Assembly (NCBI GenBank): GCA_902388455.1
Contig: CABMPD010000001.1
Coordinates: 62,001 to 126,000 of the forward strand
DNA from: an uncultured Alistipes sp.
Lineage (GTDB): Bacteria > Bacteroidota > Bacteroidia > Bacteroidales > UBA932
Length of the DNA stretch: 64,000 bases
Direction of reading: 5' to 3'
The first letter of the stretch is position 1. The number at the start of each line of letters is the position of its first letter. The translations under genes were made by a program, and so were the position numbers. The notes under the pieces are model-generated. The model did no database searches, was not told the DNA's origin, and saw only the letters and a list, made by a program, of their open reading frames with translations. Positions 28,931 to 36,611 of the stretch are shown piece by piece.

Positions 28931-31573
28931 CTATTTCACACCATCAAACACATACGGAGCGTATATCCAGCCATAATATTCGTACATGGCTTTCATCGAG
29001 GATGCCAGGCGGTGCGTGAAGTCGCCGTAATCCGCTCCGTACCTGCCCCACGCCACCTCCGAAAGAGCCGAAAGGCGCGGCAGGTCCATGTGCTGGACAT
29101 GGTCGAAGCAGGGGATGTACTCCGTCCAGGTATTGGCCTGAATACCTTTTATATGCGTTCTTGCCTCCCCGTCCAGGCCGTCGAACGGATCAAAGGAGTA
29201 ACACCTCTCCAGCGGGACATAGCCTCCGATTCCCAGCGGTTCTCCGTTAGCAGAGGGGTATGCGGTCTGATAGTAGTCAAAATAGAAATAGCTCTTGGGC
29301 ACCATCACCACGTCATTGCCCTGGCCAGCAGCCCTGATACCCCCTTCCGGTCCTCTCCAGGACATAACGGTAGCTCCGGGTGTCACGCCTCCCTCCAATA
29401 TCTCGTCCCAGCCGATGAGCTTCTTCCCACGGGCGTTCAGAAATTCCTCTATCCTGTGAAGGAGATAGCCCTGCAGCTGCCTCTCGTCCGCAAGCTGTTC
29501 CCTGCGCATCAGAGCCTGACAGTCCGGACAAGTCTTCCACCGCACTGCGGGAGCCTCGTCTCCTCCCACATGCACGTACTCCCCGTGGAAAAGCCGGCAC
29601 ACCTCGTCCAGGACATCCGTCAGGAACCCGAAAGTACTTTCCTTGCCGATGCAGAACACATCGTCGCTTATCCCCCATGTAGTCCTCACCTCATAGGGAC
29701 CGCCCGTACATCCTAACCACGGATACGCCGCCAGAGCAGCCAGCGCATGTCCCGGCATCTCTATCTCGGGAATCACCGTAATATGGCGGTCCGAAGCATA
29801 CCGCACCACCTCCCGTATATCCTCCGGGGAATACCAGCAGCCCTCACCGTAGGGAGTGCCGTCATATCCGGCCGCCGCATCCCCGTAATGTCCGGTCTTC
29901 GTCTCCTTCCGGACAGAGCCGGTCCGGGTCAGAAGCGGGTATTTCCGGACCCGGATCCGCCAGCCCTGGTCATCGGTAAGGTGCCAGTGAAACACATTGA
30001 GCTTGTGCAGGGCCAGCATATCGATGTACTGCTTCACCTCGTCCACAGTAAAGAAATGACGGCAGCAGTCCAGCATCGCGCCCCTGTATCCGAAAACAGG
30101 CTCATCCTCGACATACAGCAGGGGCAGAGAAAGGGAATCTCCCGGATGAGCGGCAGCCGCACTCTGCACCAGTATCTGCGAGAGGCTCTGCAGTCCCCAC
30201 CACACTCCGCCGGCATCTCCTCCGGTAATCCGGATCCCCTCAGCGGTAACGGTCAGGACATATCCCTCTTCCGGCAGGGACCTGTCTATGGACAATATGA
30301 TATCAACCTTTTCCGCAGCAGCAGTCAGGCGTATTCCGGGAAGGACGGTTTCGGAGACCACTCTCGTAAAGCCTGTCTGGAGCTCTGTGACACCGGGAGC
30401 GTAAGGCTTCTCTATCGATGCGGCCCACGTCCGCACGGTGCTCCGGAGCTGTCTGTCCGCAGCATAGACCGACAGTCTGCGGGAGGAAATACGGAGCGGC
30501 GCTCCTTCTGAGAGGCGCATTACAGCGGGCCGGGGCACAATGCTCACCGCAGGGCGGATCTCCGGACTGTCCGGGCGCCCGTCCTCCGGCACATAATAGC
30601 GTACCCAGTCCACTTCCATCTCCACGGGAAGGTCCTCCGGGTCCGTCTCCCCTACCCAGCTGCCGCCGAGCTGCATGTCTATCAGCAGGTACATCGGCTG
30701 GAAGAACGGAAACTGCCCTAAGGTGTCAGCGGCATCCGGCACCCTCGGATACGAGAAATTCCGGACTCCGTTGACATAAAGCACCACGCTGTCCCGGAAG
30801 ACATCCACGCCATAGGTATTGAATCCCTCCGGGTCTATCTCCATCGTACTGTAATTGGCCGGCTCGTCCCTGTGACCGAGAACGTAAGTGTAGTTCGAAT
30901 GTACAGTCTGGTACACGAATCCGTCATAATTAAGCCGCTCCATGATATCTATCTCTCCGCCCTGAGGCCAGCGGACAGCGGGATCCGAGGGCAGCAGCCA
31001 TATAGCCGGCCAGGCTCCGGTAGCCGCCTGCAGCCTCGCCCGGACCTCGATTCGGCCCGGAAAGGCAAATGCCTTTTTCCCCTGCGTCACCACCCCGCCG
31101 GTCAGATACCTGGCCGTATCCGCCTCTAAGTCGTCATTGATTATTCCCCTGAGTATGAGATTGCCGTTCCGGAAACCGTAGCAGCGCTCATCCGCCGACT
31201 GAGTATCCGCCCAGTCCGCCGTCCCCCGCACCGTCTTGCTCCACACGCTCCAGTCCATCCTCTCCGACTCGAAATTCTCCTCCCATACCAGACGCCATCC
31301 GGGTCTCACCCCGGCAGATTCCAGGTCCTGCCCCGAAGCCACGGACTGCCCGGACGCAGCCCGCACATCCCCGGAAGAAGTCTGGGCGCACACCACATCA
31401 GCTCCGACGCAGGACAGGGCTGCCACAGCGGCGAGCGCCACTATACATAGGTACCGGTTTCCCGAACGGATAAGACACGGACTGCCCGGCCATTCATTTT
31501 CCATTGAATACTTTTTTACTCTTGATATCATAGGACATTTTCTCTTTCCGCAAATTTGCGAAAAATTTTTCAT
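28931..31573 (-). CDS. GH16-GH20 fusion glycoside hydrolase, secreted
   Basis: Up to 880 residues. After a signal peptide comes a GH16 domain (about 92-335) with the catalytic EIDIME (E207, D209, E212), of the beta-bulge type. A GH20 module follows: N-terminal GH20b (about 343-470) and the barrel (about 480-840) with HLTDDQGWRI and the catalytic pair in HVGGDEAP. GH16 enzymes are endo-beta-glycanases and GH20 are exo-beta-N-acetylhexosaminidases. Joined, they would fit stepwise attack on N-acetyllactosamine-type chains such as mucin glycans; that is inference. An ATG at 31504 (MENEWPGSP) may be the real start, since it places the hydrophobic signal nearer the N-terminus. Confidence 0.9.
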   Translation of the reverse strand: MKNFSQICGKRKCPMISRVKKYSMENEWPGSPCLIRSGNRYLCIVALAAVAALSCVGADVVCAQTSSGDVRAASGQSVASGQDLESAGVRPGWRLVWEENFESERMDWSVWSKTVRGTADWADTQSADERCYGFRNGNLILRGIINDDLEADTARYLTGGVVTQGKKAFAFPGRIEVRARLQAATGAWPAIWLLPSDPAVRWPQGGEIDIMERLNYDGFVYQTVHSNYTYVLGHRDEPANYSTMEIDPEGFNTYGVDVFRDSVVLYVNGVRNFSYPRVPDAADTLGQFPFFQPMYLLIDMQLGGSWVGETDPEDLPVEMEVDWVRYYVPEDGRPDSPEIRPAVSIVPRPAVMRLSEGAPLRISSRRLSVYAADRQLRSTVRTWAASIEKPYAPGVTELQTGFTRVVSETVLPGIRLTAAAEKVDIILSIDRSLPEEGYVLTVTAEGIRITGGDAGGVWWGLQSLSQILVQSAAAAHPGDSLSLPLLYVEDEPVFGYRGAMLDCCRHFFTVDEVKQYIDMLALHKLNVFHWHLTDDQGWRIRVRKYPLLTRTGSVRKETKTGHYGDAAAGYDGTPYGEGCWYSPEDIREVVRYASDRHITVIPEIEMPGHALAALAAYPWLGCTGGPYEVRTTWGISDDVFCIGKESTFGFLTDVLDEVCRLFHGEYVHVGGDEAPAVRWKTCPDCQALMRREQLADERQLQGYLLHRIEEFLNARGKKLIGWDEILEGGVTPGATVMSWRGPEGGIRAAGQGNDVVMVPKSYFYFDYYQTAYPSANGEPLGIGGYVPLERCYSFDPFDGLDGEARTHIKGIQANTWTEYIPCFDHVQHMDLPRLSALSEVAWGRYGADYGDFTHRLASSMKAMYEYYGWIYAPYVFDGVK

Positions 31574-31577
31574 AAAA

Positions 31578-31609
31578 TTTGGTTTATAAAATAAATCAGT
31601 TTATATTTG
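31578..31609 (+). promoter_or_regulatory. Bacteroidota-type promoter for the membrane protein/regulator pair
   Basis: TTTG (31578-31581), 20 bases, TATATTTG (31602-31609). Lies 80 bases before the ATG at 31689, divergent from the GH16-GH20 gene. Confidence 0.8.
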
Positions 31610-31688
31610 CACCATAAACAAAGAGAGGAGACCGGCGCCCCTCTTCTTTTTGCAGAACTTGGTTTATTTTTTAAAGTATTTTAAAGCA

Positions 31689-32288
31689 ATGGAAAACAAC
31701 TTCGACAAAAACGGACTTTCAGTAGAAAAGTCATTGGAAATCATCTCTGAGGCCATCAACAACAGTCGGCAGGACTTTCAGCGGCGCGGCGGCACCGCAA
31801 TGCTCATCTGGGGAACGACCGTAATCCTCGTATCCGGGATTGTCCTGCTGGGGCTGACACTTTCGGACAACAATCATCTGTGGAACCTGGCCTGGTTTCT
31901 GATTCCATTTATCGGCTGGCCTCTGAATCAGCTGGTATTCAAACGCATCGAGAGCAAGGGGAAGGGCGAGAATTTCGTATCCAGGTCCGTGGGCATCGTA
32001 TGGGGCATATTCGGAATTCTGGCAATAGCCGTCGGCATCATGGCATTCTTCATCCCCATACCGACAAACGGTGTCATAATACTGCTTCTGGGCATGGCCG
32101 GTGCAGTCACCGGGGTCCTCTGCAGCTCATGGACCGTATTCATTCTCAGCATTATCTGCGGAATAGCGGGACTGCCCTGCGATTACTTCCTGAACATACC
32201 CACTCCGCTGATCATGGCCATCGCAGCGCTGATGACCCTGGTCATCCCAGGCCTGATATTCAACCGTCAAACCAGTAAACTGCAGTAG
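31689..32288 (+). CDS. Polytopic membrane protein of unknown function
   Basis: A 199-residue protein with a short soluble N-terminus and about five to six membrane helices. The ATG at 31689 (MENNFDKNG) is preferred over one at 31650, since it fits the promoter and avoids an odd N-terminal extension. It lies 5 bases before a winged-helix regulator gene; such pairs occur often in Bacteroidota, where the regulator is thought to control the pair. No functional motif is recognised. Confidence 0.75.
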   Translation: MENNFDKNGLSVEKSLEIISEAINNSRQDFQRRGGTAMLIWGTTVILVSGIVLLGLTLSDNNHLWNLAWFLIPFIGWPLNQLVFKRIESKGKGENFVSRSVGIVWGIFGILAIAVGIMAFFIPIPTNGVIILLLGMAGAVTGVLCSSWTVFILSIICGIAGLPCDYFLNIPTPLIMAIAALMTLVIPGLIFNRQTSKLQ

Positions 32289-32293
32289 CGGCC

Positions 32294-32581
32294 ATGGGAG
32301 AATTTGCAAAACTCGACCCGCTGCTGCACTCCGAACTGCGTCTGGCCGTCATGTCCACCCTGCTGACCATGGAAGAGGCCGACTTCGTGTACCTGCGCGA
32401 GGCCACCGGAGCCACTGCCGGTAATCTGAGCGTGCAGATCGACAAGCTCTCCGAGGCAGGGTACATCTCTGTCGAGAAAGGATTTGCGGGAAAGAAGCCG
32501 CGGACGGTGTGCAGGATTACAGAGACGGGGTCGCGGGCTTTCGCTGCATACGTAGAGGCCTTGAAGTCGTATCTGCACTGA
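32294..32581 (+). CDS. Small winged-helix transcriptional regulator
   Basis: A 95-residue protein formed almost only of a winged helix-turn-helix domain (ATGATAGNLSVQIDKLSEAGYISVEK, here split as ATGATAGNLSVQ and IDKLSEAGYISVEK), of the MarR/ArsR-like superfamily. It is cotranscribed with the membrane protein upstream. Its last codons and stop form one arm of a perfect palindrome that continues into a terminator, so coding sequence and terminator overlap. Confidence 0.85.
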   Translation: MGEFAKLDPLLHSELRLAVMSTLLTMEEADFVYLREATGATAGNLSVQIDKLSEAGYISVEKGFAGKKPRTVCRITETGSRAFAAYVEALKSYLH

Positions 32582-32610
32582 GTGCAGATACGACTTCGGC
32601 CTCGCCTTTT
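32555..32610 (+). terminator. Terminator that includes the stop codon of the regulator gene
   Basis: A 17-base perfect arm (32563-32579) and its complement (32581-32597) with a single central base, extended by GAGGCC/GGCCTC on the outside (32555-32560 and 32598-32603), then GCCTTTT. The TGA stop (32579-32581) is the hairpin centre. The last six codons of the gene make the left arm. Confidence 0.8.
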
Positions 32611-32708
32611 CTACCCATCCCCAAACCCCTTCCGAGGAAGGGGCTTCGGTCGCTGACGCTTCGGGCACTCACTCCTCCTACTCCTTCGGAAGGAGTCAAA
32701 GGGGCTTA

Positions 32709-32761
32709 CCACAACGGCACCAAATTGCGGGAAATGCTGCCGTTGTGGTTAAGGGGCGGAG
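32709..32761. repeat. 53-base direct repeat, copy 1
   Basis: Carries CCACAACGGCA at its start and the complement TGCCGTTGTGG at 32737-32747, so it can fold to a hairpin. Copy 2 (32814-32866) differs at 3 of 53 positions. Confidence 0.8.
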
Positions 32762-32813
32762 AGGCGATGCCGTTCACAAGGCCTGTTGCGACGGTTCGGA
32801 GGTAAAGGACGTT

Positions 32814-32866
32814 CCACAACGGCACAAAATCGCGGGAAATGCTGCCGTTGTGGCTAAGGGGCGGAG
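32814..32866. repeat. 53-base direct repeat, copy 2
   Basis: Second copy of the unit at 32709-32761; the 11-base inverted repeat is retained exactly, while changes fall in the loop and after the stem. Confidence 0.8.
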
Positions 32867-32912
32867 GACAATGCCAAGGACAATGCCGATTATATGGGAT
32901 ATATGAAGATTT

Positions 32913-33080
32913 ACGGTAAGCAGGGGAACGCAGCTTTTCGGCAACTACTTGATTCACCGCGGGTTATAATTACAACGAGTGCTTTTCGTAGACCCAGACA
33001 TCTACGAAAAGCACTCGTTGATTCTATAATCTACTAATTTACTGCAACTTACGAAAAGCAGCCGCAACACTGCTTACCGT
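32913..33080 (+). repeat. ~170-bp dispersed element, copy A (divergent member)
   Basis: Ends are ACGGTAAGCA (32913-32922) and the exact complement TGCTTACCGT (33071-33080). Inside are a second inverted pair (GCAGCTTTTCG / CGAAAAGCAGCCGC) and a 19-base hairpin. The right end shares TTACGAAAAG...CTGCTTACCGTT with copies B-D. The right end abuts the stop codon of the TlpA-like gene (TAACGGTAAG on the minus strand). Confidence 0.65.
32974..33019. repeat. 19-base perfect inverted repeat
   Basis: Arms 32974-32992 (AACGAGTGCTTTTCGTAGA) and 33001-33019, loop of 8 bases. No T run follows, so it is not a standard terminator. It is inside element copy A. Confidence 0.85.
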
Positions 33081-34126
33081 TACTCGGCTTCGGCTCCCGC
33101 AGAGGCAGCGAAAAGGGCCTCGAGCTCGGCGGCAAGGGCTTCACCGCGGAGGTTCTTGGCGATAATCTCTCCAGTGGAGGCATCGATGAGGTAGTTCCAG
33201 GGGATGCCGTCCATACCGTAACCGGCCCAGACAGGACTGGTCCTGGGGCTGCCGGTGACTTCGGTGATGACATTTGGCCAGTTCATACCGAACTCCTTCA
33301 ACGCGCTGCGCCAGTTCTCGGGGGAGCTGTCGAAGGACATGCCGTAGATTTCGAAACCGGAGTTGCGGAAACGGGCGTACTGCTCGACCAGGACAGGGAT
33401 TTCCTCCCGGCACGGACCGCACCACGAGGCCCACAGGTCCAGCAGCACGTAGCGCACGCCGTCACGCTCCACCACATCGCTGAGCCGCACCGCATTGCCA
33501 TCCACATCCTTGCCCTCGATGTCCCAGTAGGACATTCCGAGGTCGGCCTTGATGGGCTCAAGCATCTCCTCCAGCTGGATATAGAGCGGATGTGCCTTCA
33601 TGTTCTCGGGGAACTCCGCCAGGACCGCCTCGATCTCCGGCTTGGAGGACATCGCCAGCATACCCTGCAGGAGTGTAAGCCCCAGCACGTTGTGATTGGC
33701 CCGGATGATGTCCAGAGGATCCTCATAATCCCCGGCATCTCCGAAAGACAGCTCATAGTAGAGGTCATTCATAGGTGTTCCATGCGCAAAATACATCTCA
33801 TAGTCCGGGATATACTCTAACGACACGGTTCCCGGCTCGAGGAAAATCATCTCGCTCATCTGATACAGCCCCGAAGGCGCGGAACTGGCCCCCATATAAA
33901 GCATGGCCACACCCGAGCCCATGTCCGTCCCCTCTATCCTGAACGATCCGTTCTCTATCAGTGCCGAGTCCAGCATCGACCAGTCCACTCCGTCAGAGAC
34001 ATACATCCAGTGCCCGTCCACCAGCTGGTCCCCTGAGCCTTCGATTACATACTTGCTTCCAGATGTGCAGCCGGACAACAGAACGGCCGCGGCGACGATA
34101 AATGCTGCTGAAAATAGATTTTTCAT
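33080..34126 (-). CDS. TlpA-like thiol-disulfide oxidoreductase lipoprotein
   Basis: A 348-residue lipoprotein (MKNLFSAAF..., lipobox LLSGC, C20). The N-terminal half resembles DUF4369, common in Bacteroidota. The C-terminal thioredoxin-like domain has WCGPC (C236, C239) in LWASWCGPCREEIP. It likely reduces disulfides in the periplasm. The ATG at 34126 begins the signal peptide; one at 34153 would add nine polar residues. Directly upstream is a 20-base tandem repeat. Confidence 0.88.
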   Translation of the reverse strand: MKNLFSAAFIVAAAVLLSGCTSGSKYVIEGSGDQLVDGHWMYVSDGVDWSMLDSALIENGSFRIEGTDMGSGVAMLYMGASSAPSGLYQMSEMIFLEPGTVSLEYIPDYEMYFAHGTPMNDLYYELSFGDAGDYEDPLDIIRANHNVLGLTLLQGMLAMSSKPEIEAVLAEFPENMKAHPLYIQLEEMLEPIKADLGMSYWDIEGKDVDGNAVRLSDVVERDGVRYVLLDLWASWCGPCREEIPVLVEQYARFRNSGFEIYGMSFDSSPENWRSALKEFGMNWPNVITEVTGSPRTSPVWAGYGMDGIPWNYLIDASTGEIIAKNLRGEALAAELEALFAASAGAEAE

Positions 34127-34140
34127 AATATGCAATTTTG

Positions 34141-34192
34141 AAATTTCCTGCAAGATAGCAAAATTTCCTGCAAGATAGCAAAATTTCCTGCA
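34141..34192. repeat. 20-base tandem repeat, 2.6 copies
   Basis: Unit AAATTTCCTGCAAGATAGCA at 34141-34160 and 34161-34180, then 12 bases of a third. On the minus strand each unit carries TTTTGC and TATCTTG, similar to promoter boxes, directly upstream of the TlpA-like gene. Confidence 0.85.
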
Positions 34193-34305
34193 TATCTAAA
34201 AATCACCGACTCCTTCGGAAGGAGCCCAAAAGGGAACGGCTCTGGGAAGAAGGAGTCAGGTGAAAAAGAGCCATGTAACCAAGAAGCAGCCACGCAACCG
34301 CCACA

Positions 34306-35304
34306 TCAGGCAATTGCATACGGCAGCAGTAATTGTGCAATCTGCACGGCATTGACAGCGGCCCCCTTGCGGAGGTTGTCGGCCACACACCAGAGGTTCA
34401 GACCGTAGGGGACGGTGGGGTCACGGCGGATGCGGCCCACGAAGACCTCGTCCCGGCCCTGGGCGTACAACGGCATAGGATAAACGGCGGCTGACGGGTC
34501 ATCCTGCAGGACGCAGCCGGGGGCGGAAGCAATGACGGAACGCACTTCGGAAAGGTCGAAATCCCGGCTCAGTTCCACATTGACGGATTCGGAATGGCCA
34601 CCGGTAACCGGTACCCGGACTGTCGTAGGAGACACGGCTATACCGGGATCGGCCAGTATCTTATGCGTCTCCTTGACCATCTTCATCTCCTCCTTGGTGT
34701 AGCCGCTGTCCAGAAAATCGTCGATATGAGGCAGGATGTTCAGGTCTATCGGATGGGGATAGACCGCCGGATACTCTCCCCACTGACGGCCGGCCCGCTC
34801 AGCCTCCATCTGCGCCAGGGCCTTGTAGCCCGTTCCGGAGACCGACTGGTAGGTGGAGACCACGATACGGCGGATATCCCAGCGGCGGTGCAGGGGCGCC
34901 AGGGGCAAGAGCATCTGGATGGTGGAACAATTGGGATTGGCCACGATCATATCCGACGCTCCCAGCACACCGCCGTTGATTTCAGGCACCACCAGCGGGA
35001 CGGAGGGGTCCATCCGCCAGCAGGAGGAATTGTCCACCACCCGGCATCCGACGGCAGCGAAACGGGGAGCCAGTTCCCGGGAGACCGCGGCCCCGGCGGA
35101 GAAAAGGGCTATCTGCGGCCGGGCCGCCAGGGCAGTCTCCGCACTCACCACCGGCACTTCTGAGCCAGAGAAACGCACCGTCCGCCCCACCGACCGTTCC
35201 GAAGCCACCGGCAACAGCTCCGACACCGGGAATTGTCTTTCTTCCAAGACCTTCAGGATAACGGTGCCGACCAGTCCGGTGGCACCTACTACTGCTACTT
35301 TCAT
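34306..35304 (-). CDS. asd: Aspartate-semialdehyde dehydrogenase
   Basis: Reduces aspartyl phosphate to aspartate semialdehyde with NADPH. The 332-residue protein has the Rossmann motif VGATGLVGTVILK and the catalytic cysteine in VANPNCSTIQM. It overlaps the metY gene by 4 bases (ATGA) and is the last gene of the metX-thrA-metY-asd operon. Confidence 0.96.
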   Translation of the reverse strand: MKVAVVGATGLVGTVILKVLEERQFPVSELLPVASERSVGRTVRFSGSEVPVVSAETALAARPQIALFSAGAAVSRELAPRFAAVGCRVVDNSSCWRMDPSVPLVVPEINGGVLGASDMIVANPNCSTIQMLLPLAPLHRRWDIRRIVVSTYQSVSGTGYKALAQMEAERAGRQWGEYPAVYPHPIDLNILPHIDDFLDSGYTKEEMKMVKETHKILADPGIAVSPTTVRVPVTGGHSESVNVELSRDFDLSEVRSVIASAPGCVLQDDPSAAVYPMPLYAQGRDEVFVGRIRRDPTVPYGLNLWCVADNLRKGAAVNAVQIAQLLLPYAIA

Positions 35305-36602
35305 TTCCGCACCTCCTGTTTCCCCAAAGAGTTCAACGCATTCTCCAGATCATAGATCAGGTCATCCACATGCTCGATACCGACCGACAGCCGCAGCATG
35401 TTGGGATAGACCCCGGCGGCCACCTGCTCGGAAGGGCTGAGCTGGGAGTGGGTCGTCGAGGCCGGATGCACTATCAGGGACTTGGCATCCCCGACGCTGC
35501 CCACGTGCAGGATCAGTTCCAGACGGTCCACCAGAGCCGCGGCGGCGTCGAATCCGCCCTTGACCCTGAAAGTGAGCACTCCGCCGAAGCCGCCCCGGAG
35601 GTACTTGCAGCCCAGGGCGTGATAAGGATTGTCCTCGAGCCCGGGGTAATTGACACTCTCCACGGCCGGATGACGCTGGAGGAAACGGGCCACTTCGAGG
35701 GTATTGTCACAGCAGCGCTCGGCCCTGAGCGAGAGAGTCTCCAGGCCCTGAAGCATCAGGAAGGAGTTGAACGGGGAGGGAGCCGGACCGAGATTGCGCA
35801 GGCCGTCCACCCTCACCCTGCCGGCGAAGGCCCCGCGCCCGAACACATCGGTGTACACCACCCCGTGATAGCTCTCCGAGGGAGCCGCCAGCAGAGGGTA
35901 TTTCTCCGGAGTCCAGTCAAAATTGCCGCCGTCCACGACCACTCCGCCGAGAGCCGTGCCGTGACCGCAGATCCATTTTGTCGCCGAATGGATGACCACG
36001 TTGCAGCCCCAGTCCACCGGCCGCAGCAGCCACCCGGCCATACCGAAGGTATTGTCCACCAGGACGCAGATGCCGTGACGGCGGGCCATCTCCACTATCG
36101 GCTCGAAGTCCGGGATGCTGAACGCCGGATTGGCCAGATTCTCTATGAAGATGCCCTTGGTCCTGCAGTCCACCAGCGCCTCCAGGTCCTCCACCCTGTC
36201 GCTGGCCGCGAAGCGCATCTCTATGCCCATGTCCCTCAGGGTGATGGCAAACATGGTGAAGGTGCCACCGTAGAGGAAGGGGGAGGTCACCACATTGTCC
36301 CCGTGGCCGGCGATATTGAGGATGCTCAGCAGCACCGCCGACTGACCCGAAGCCGTCGCCGTGGCCGCCACCCCGTTTTCCAGAGCCGCCATGCGCTTCT
36401 CGAACACCTCGTTGGTAGTGTTGGTGATACGGGTGTAGATATTGCCCGCCTTCTTGAGTTCGAACAATTCCTTGCCGTACTCCATGTCGTCGAAAACGTA
36501 TGCTGTACTCTGATAGATAGGCACAGCCGTGCCCTTGGACACCGGATCAATCTCCTGTCCCGCCCTGACTTGCAGGGTCTCGAATCTGTAATTTCTTTTC
36601 AT
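35301..36602 (-). CDS. metY: O-acetylhomoserine sulfhydrylase / aminocarboxypropyltransferase
   Basis: PLP enzyme that makes homocysteine from O-acetylhomoserine and sulfide. The 433-residue protein starts YRFETLQVRAGQEIDP, typical of MetY, and has the PLP lysine in IHSATKWICGHG. The substrate fits metX in the same operon, which supplies O-acetylhomoserine. Starts 9 bases after thrA. Confidence 0.93.
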   Translation of the reverse strand: MKRNYRFETLQVRAGQEIDPVSKGTAVPIYQSTAYVFDDMEYGKELFELKKAGNIYTRITNTTNEVFEKRMAALENGVAATATASGQSAVLLSILNIAGHGDNVVTSPFLYGGTFTMFAITLRDMGIEMRFAASDRVEDLEALVDCRTKGIFIENLANPAFSIPDFEPIVEMARRHGICVLVDNTFGMAGWLLRPVDWGCNVVIHSATKWICGHGTALGGVVVDGGNFDWTPEKYPLLAAPSESYHGVVYTDVFGRGAFAGRVRVDGLRNLGPAPSPFNSFLMLQGLETLSLRAERCCDNTLEVARFLQRHPAVESVNYPGLEDNPYHALGCKYLRGGFGGVLTFRVKGGFDAAAALVDRLELILHVGSVGDAKSLIVHPASTTHSQLSPSEQVAAGVYPNMLRLSVGIEHVDDLIYDLENALNSLGKQEVRK

Positions 36603-36611
36603 AAGGTATGT

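Larger units (their letters stand above)
32604..33079. other. Gene-poor, repeat-rich gap
   Basis: Nearly 500 bases without a credible gene. It holds small perfect hairpins (CCCCTTCC/GGAAGGGG at 32626-32643; ACTCCTTC/GAAGGAGT at 32680-32696), two 53-base direct repeats, and a ~170-base element with terminal inverted repeats. The CTCCTTCGGAAGGAG palindrome recurs at 34209-34223, upstream of the TlpA-like gene. Confidence 0.7.

Noticed and set aside
28931-31573. GH16 and GH20 as two genes joined by an error
   Set aside because: A single open frame of 880 codons with a natural linker between complete domains, and no sign of a lost stop or shift.
32706-32957. 83-codon minus-strand frame over the 53-base repeats
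   Set aside because: Its repeated peptide arises only because the DNA repeat is a multiple-of-three distance apart; no start signal or family match.
34141-34192. Small CRISPR array
   Set aside because: Units of 20 bases follow each other with no spacers between, so it is a plain tandem repeat.
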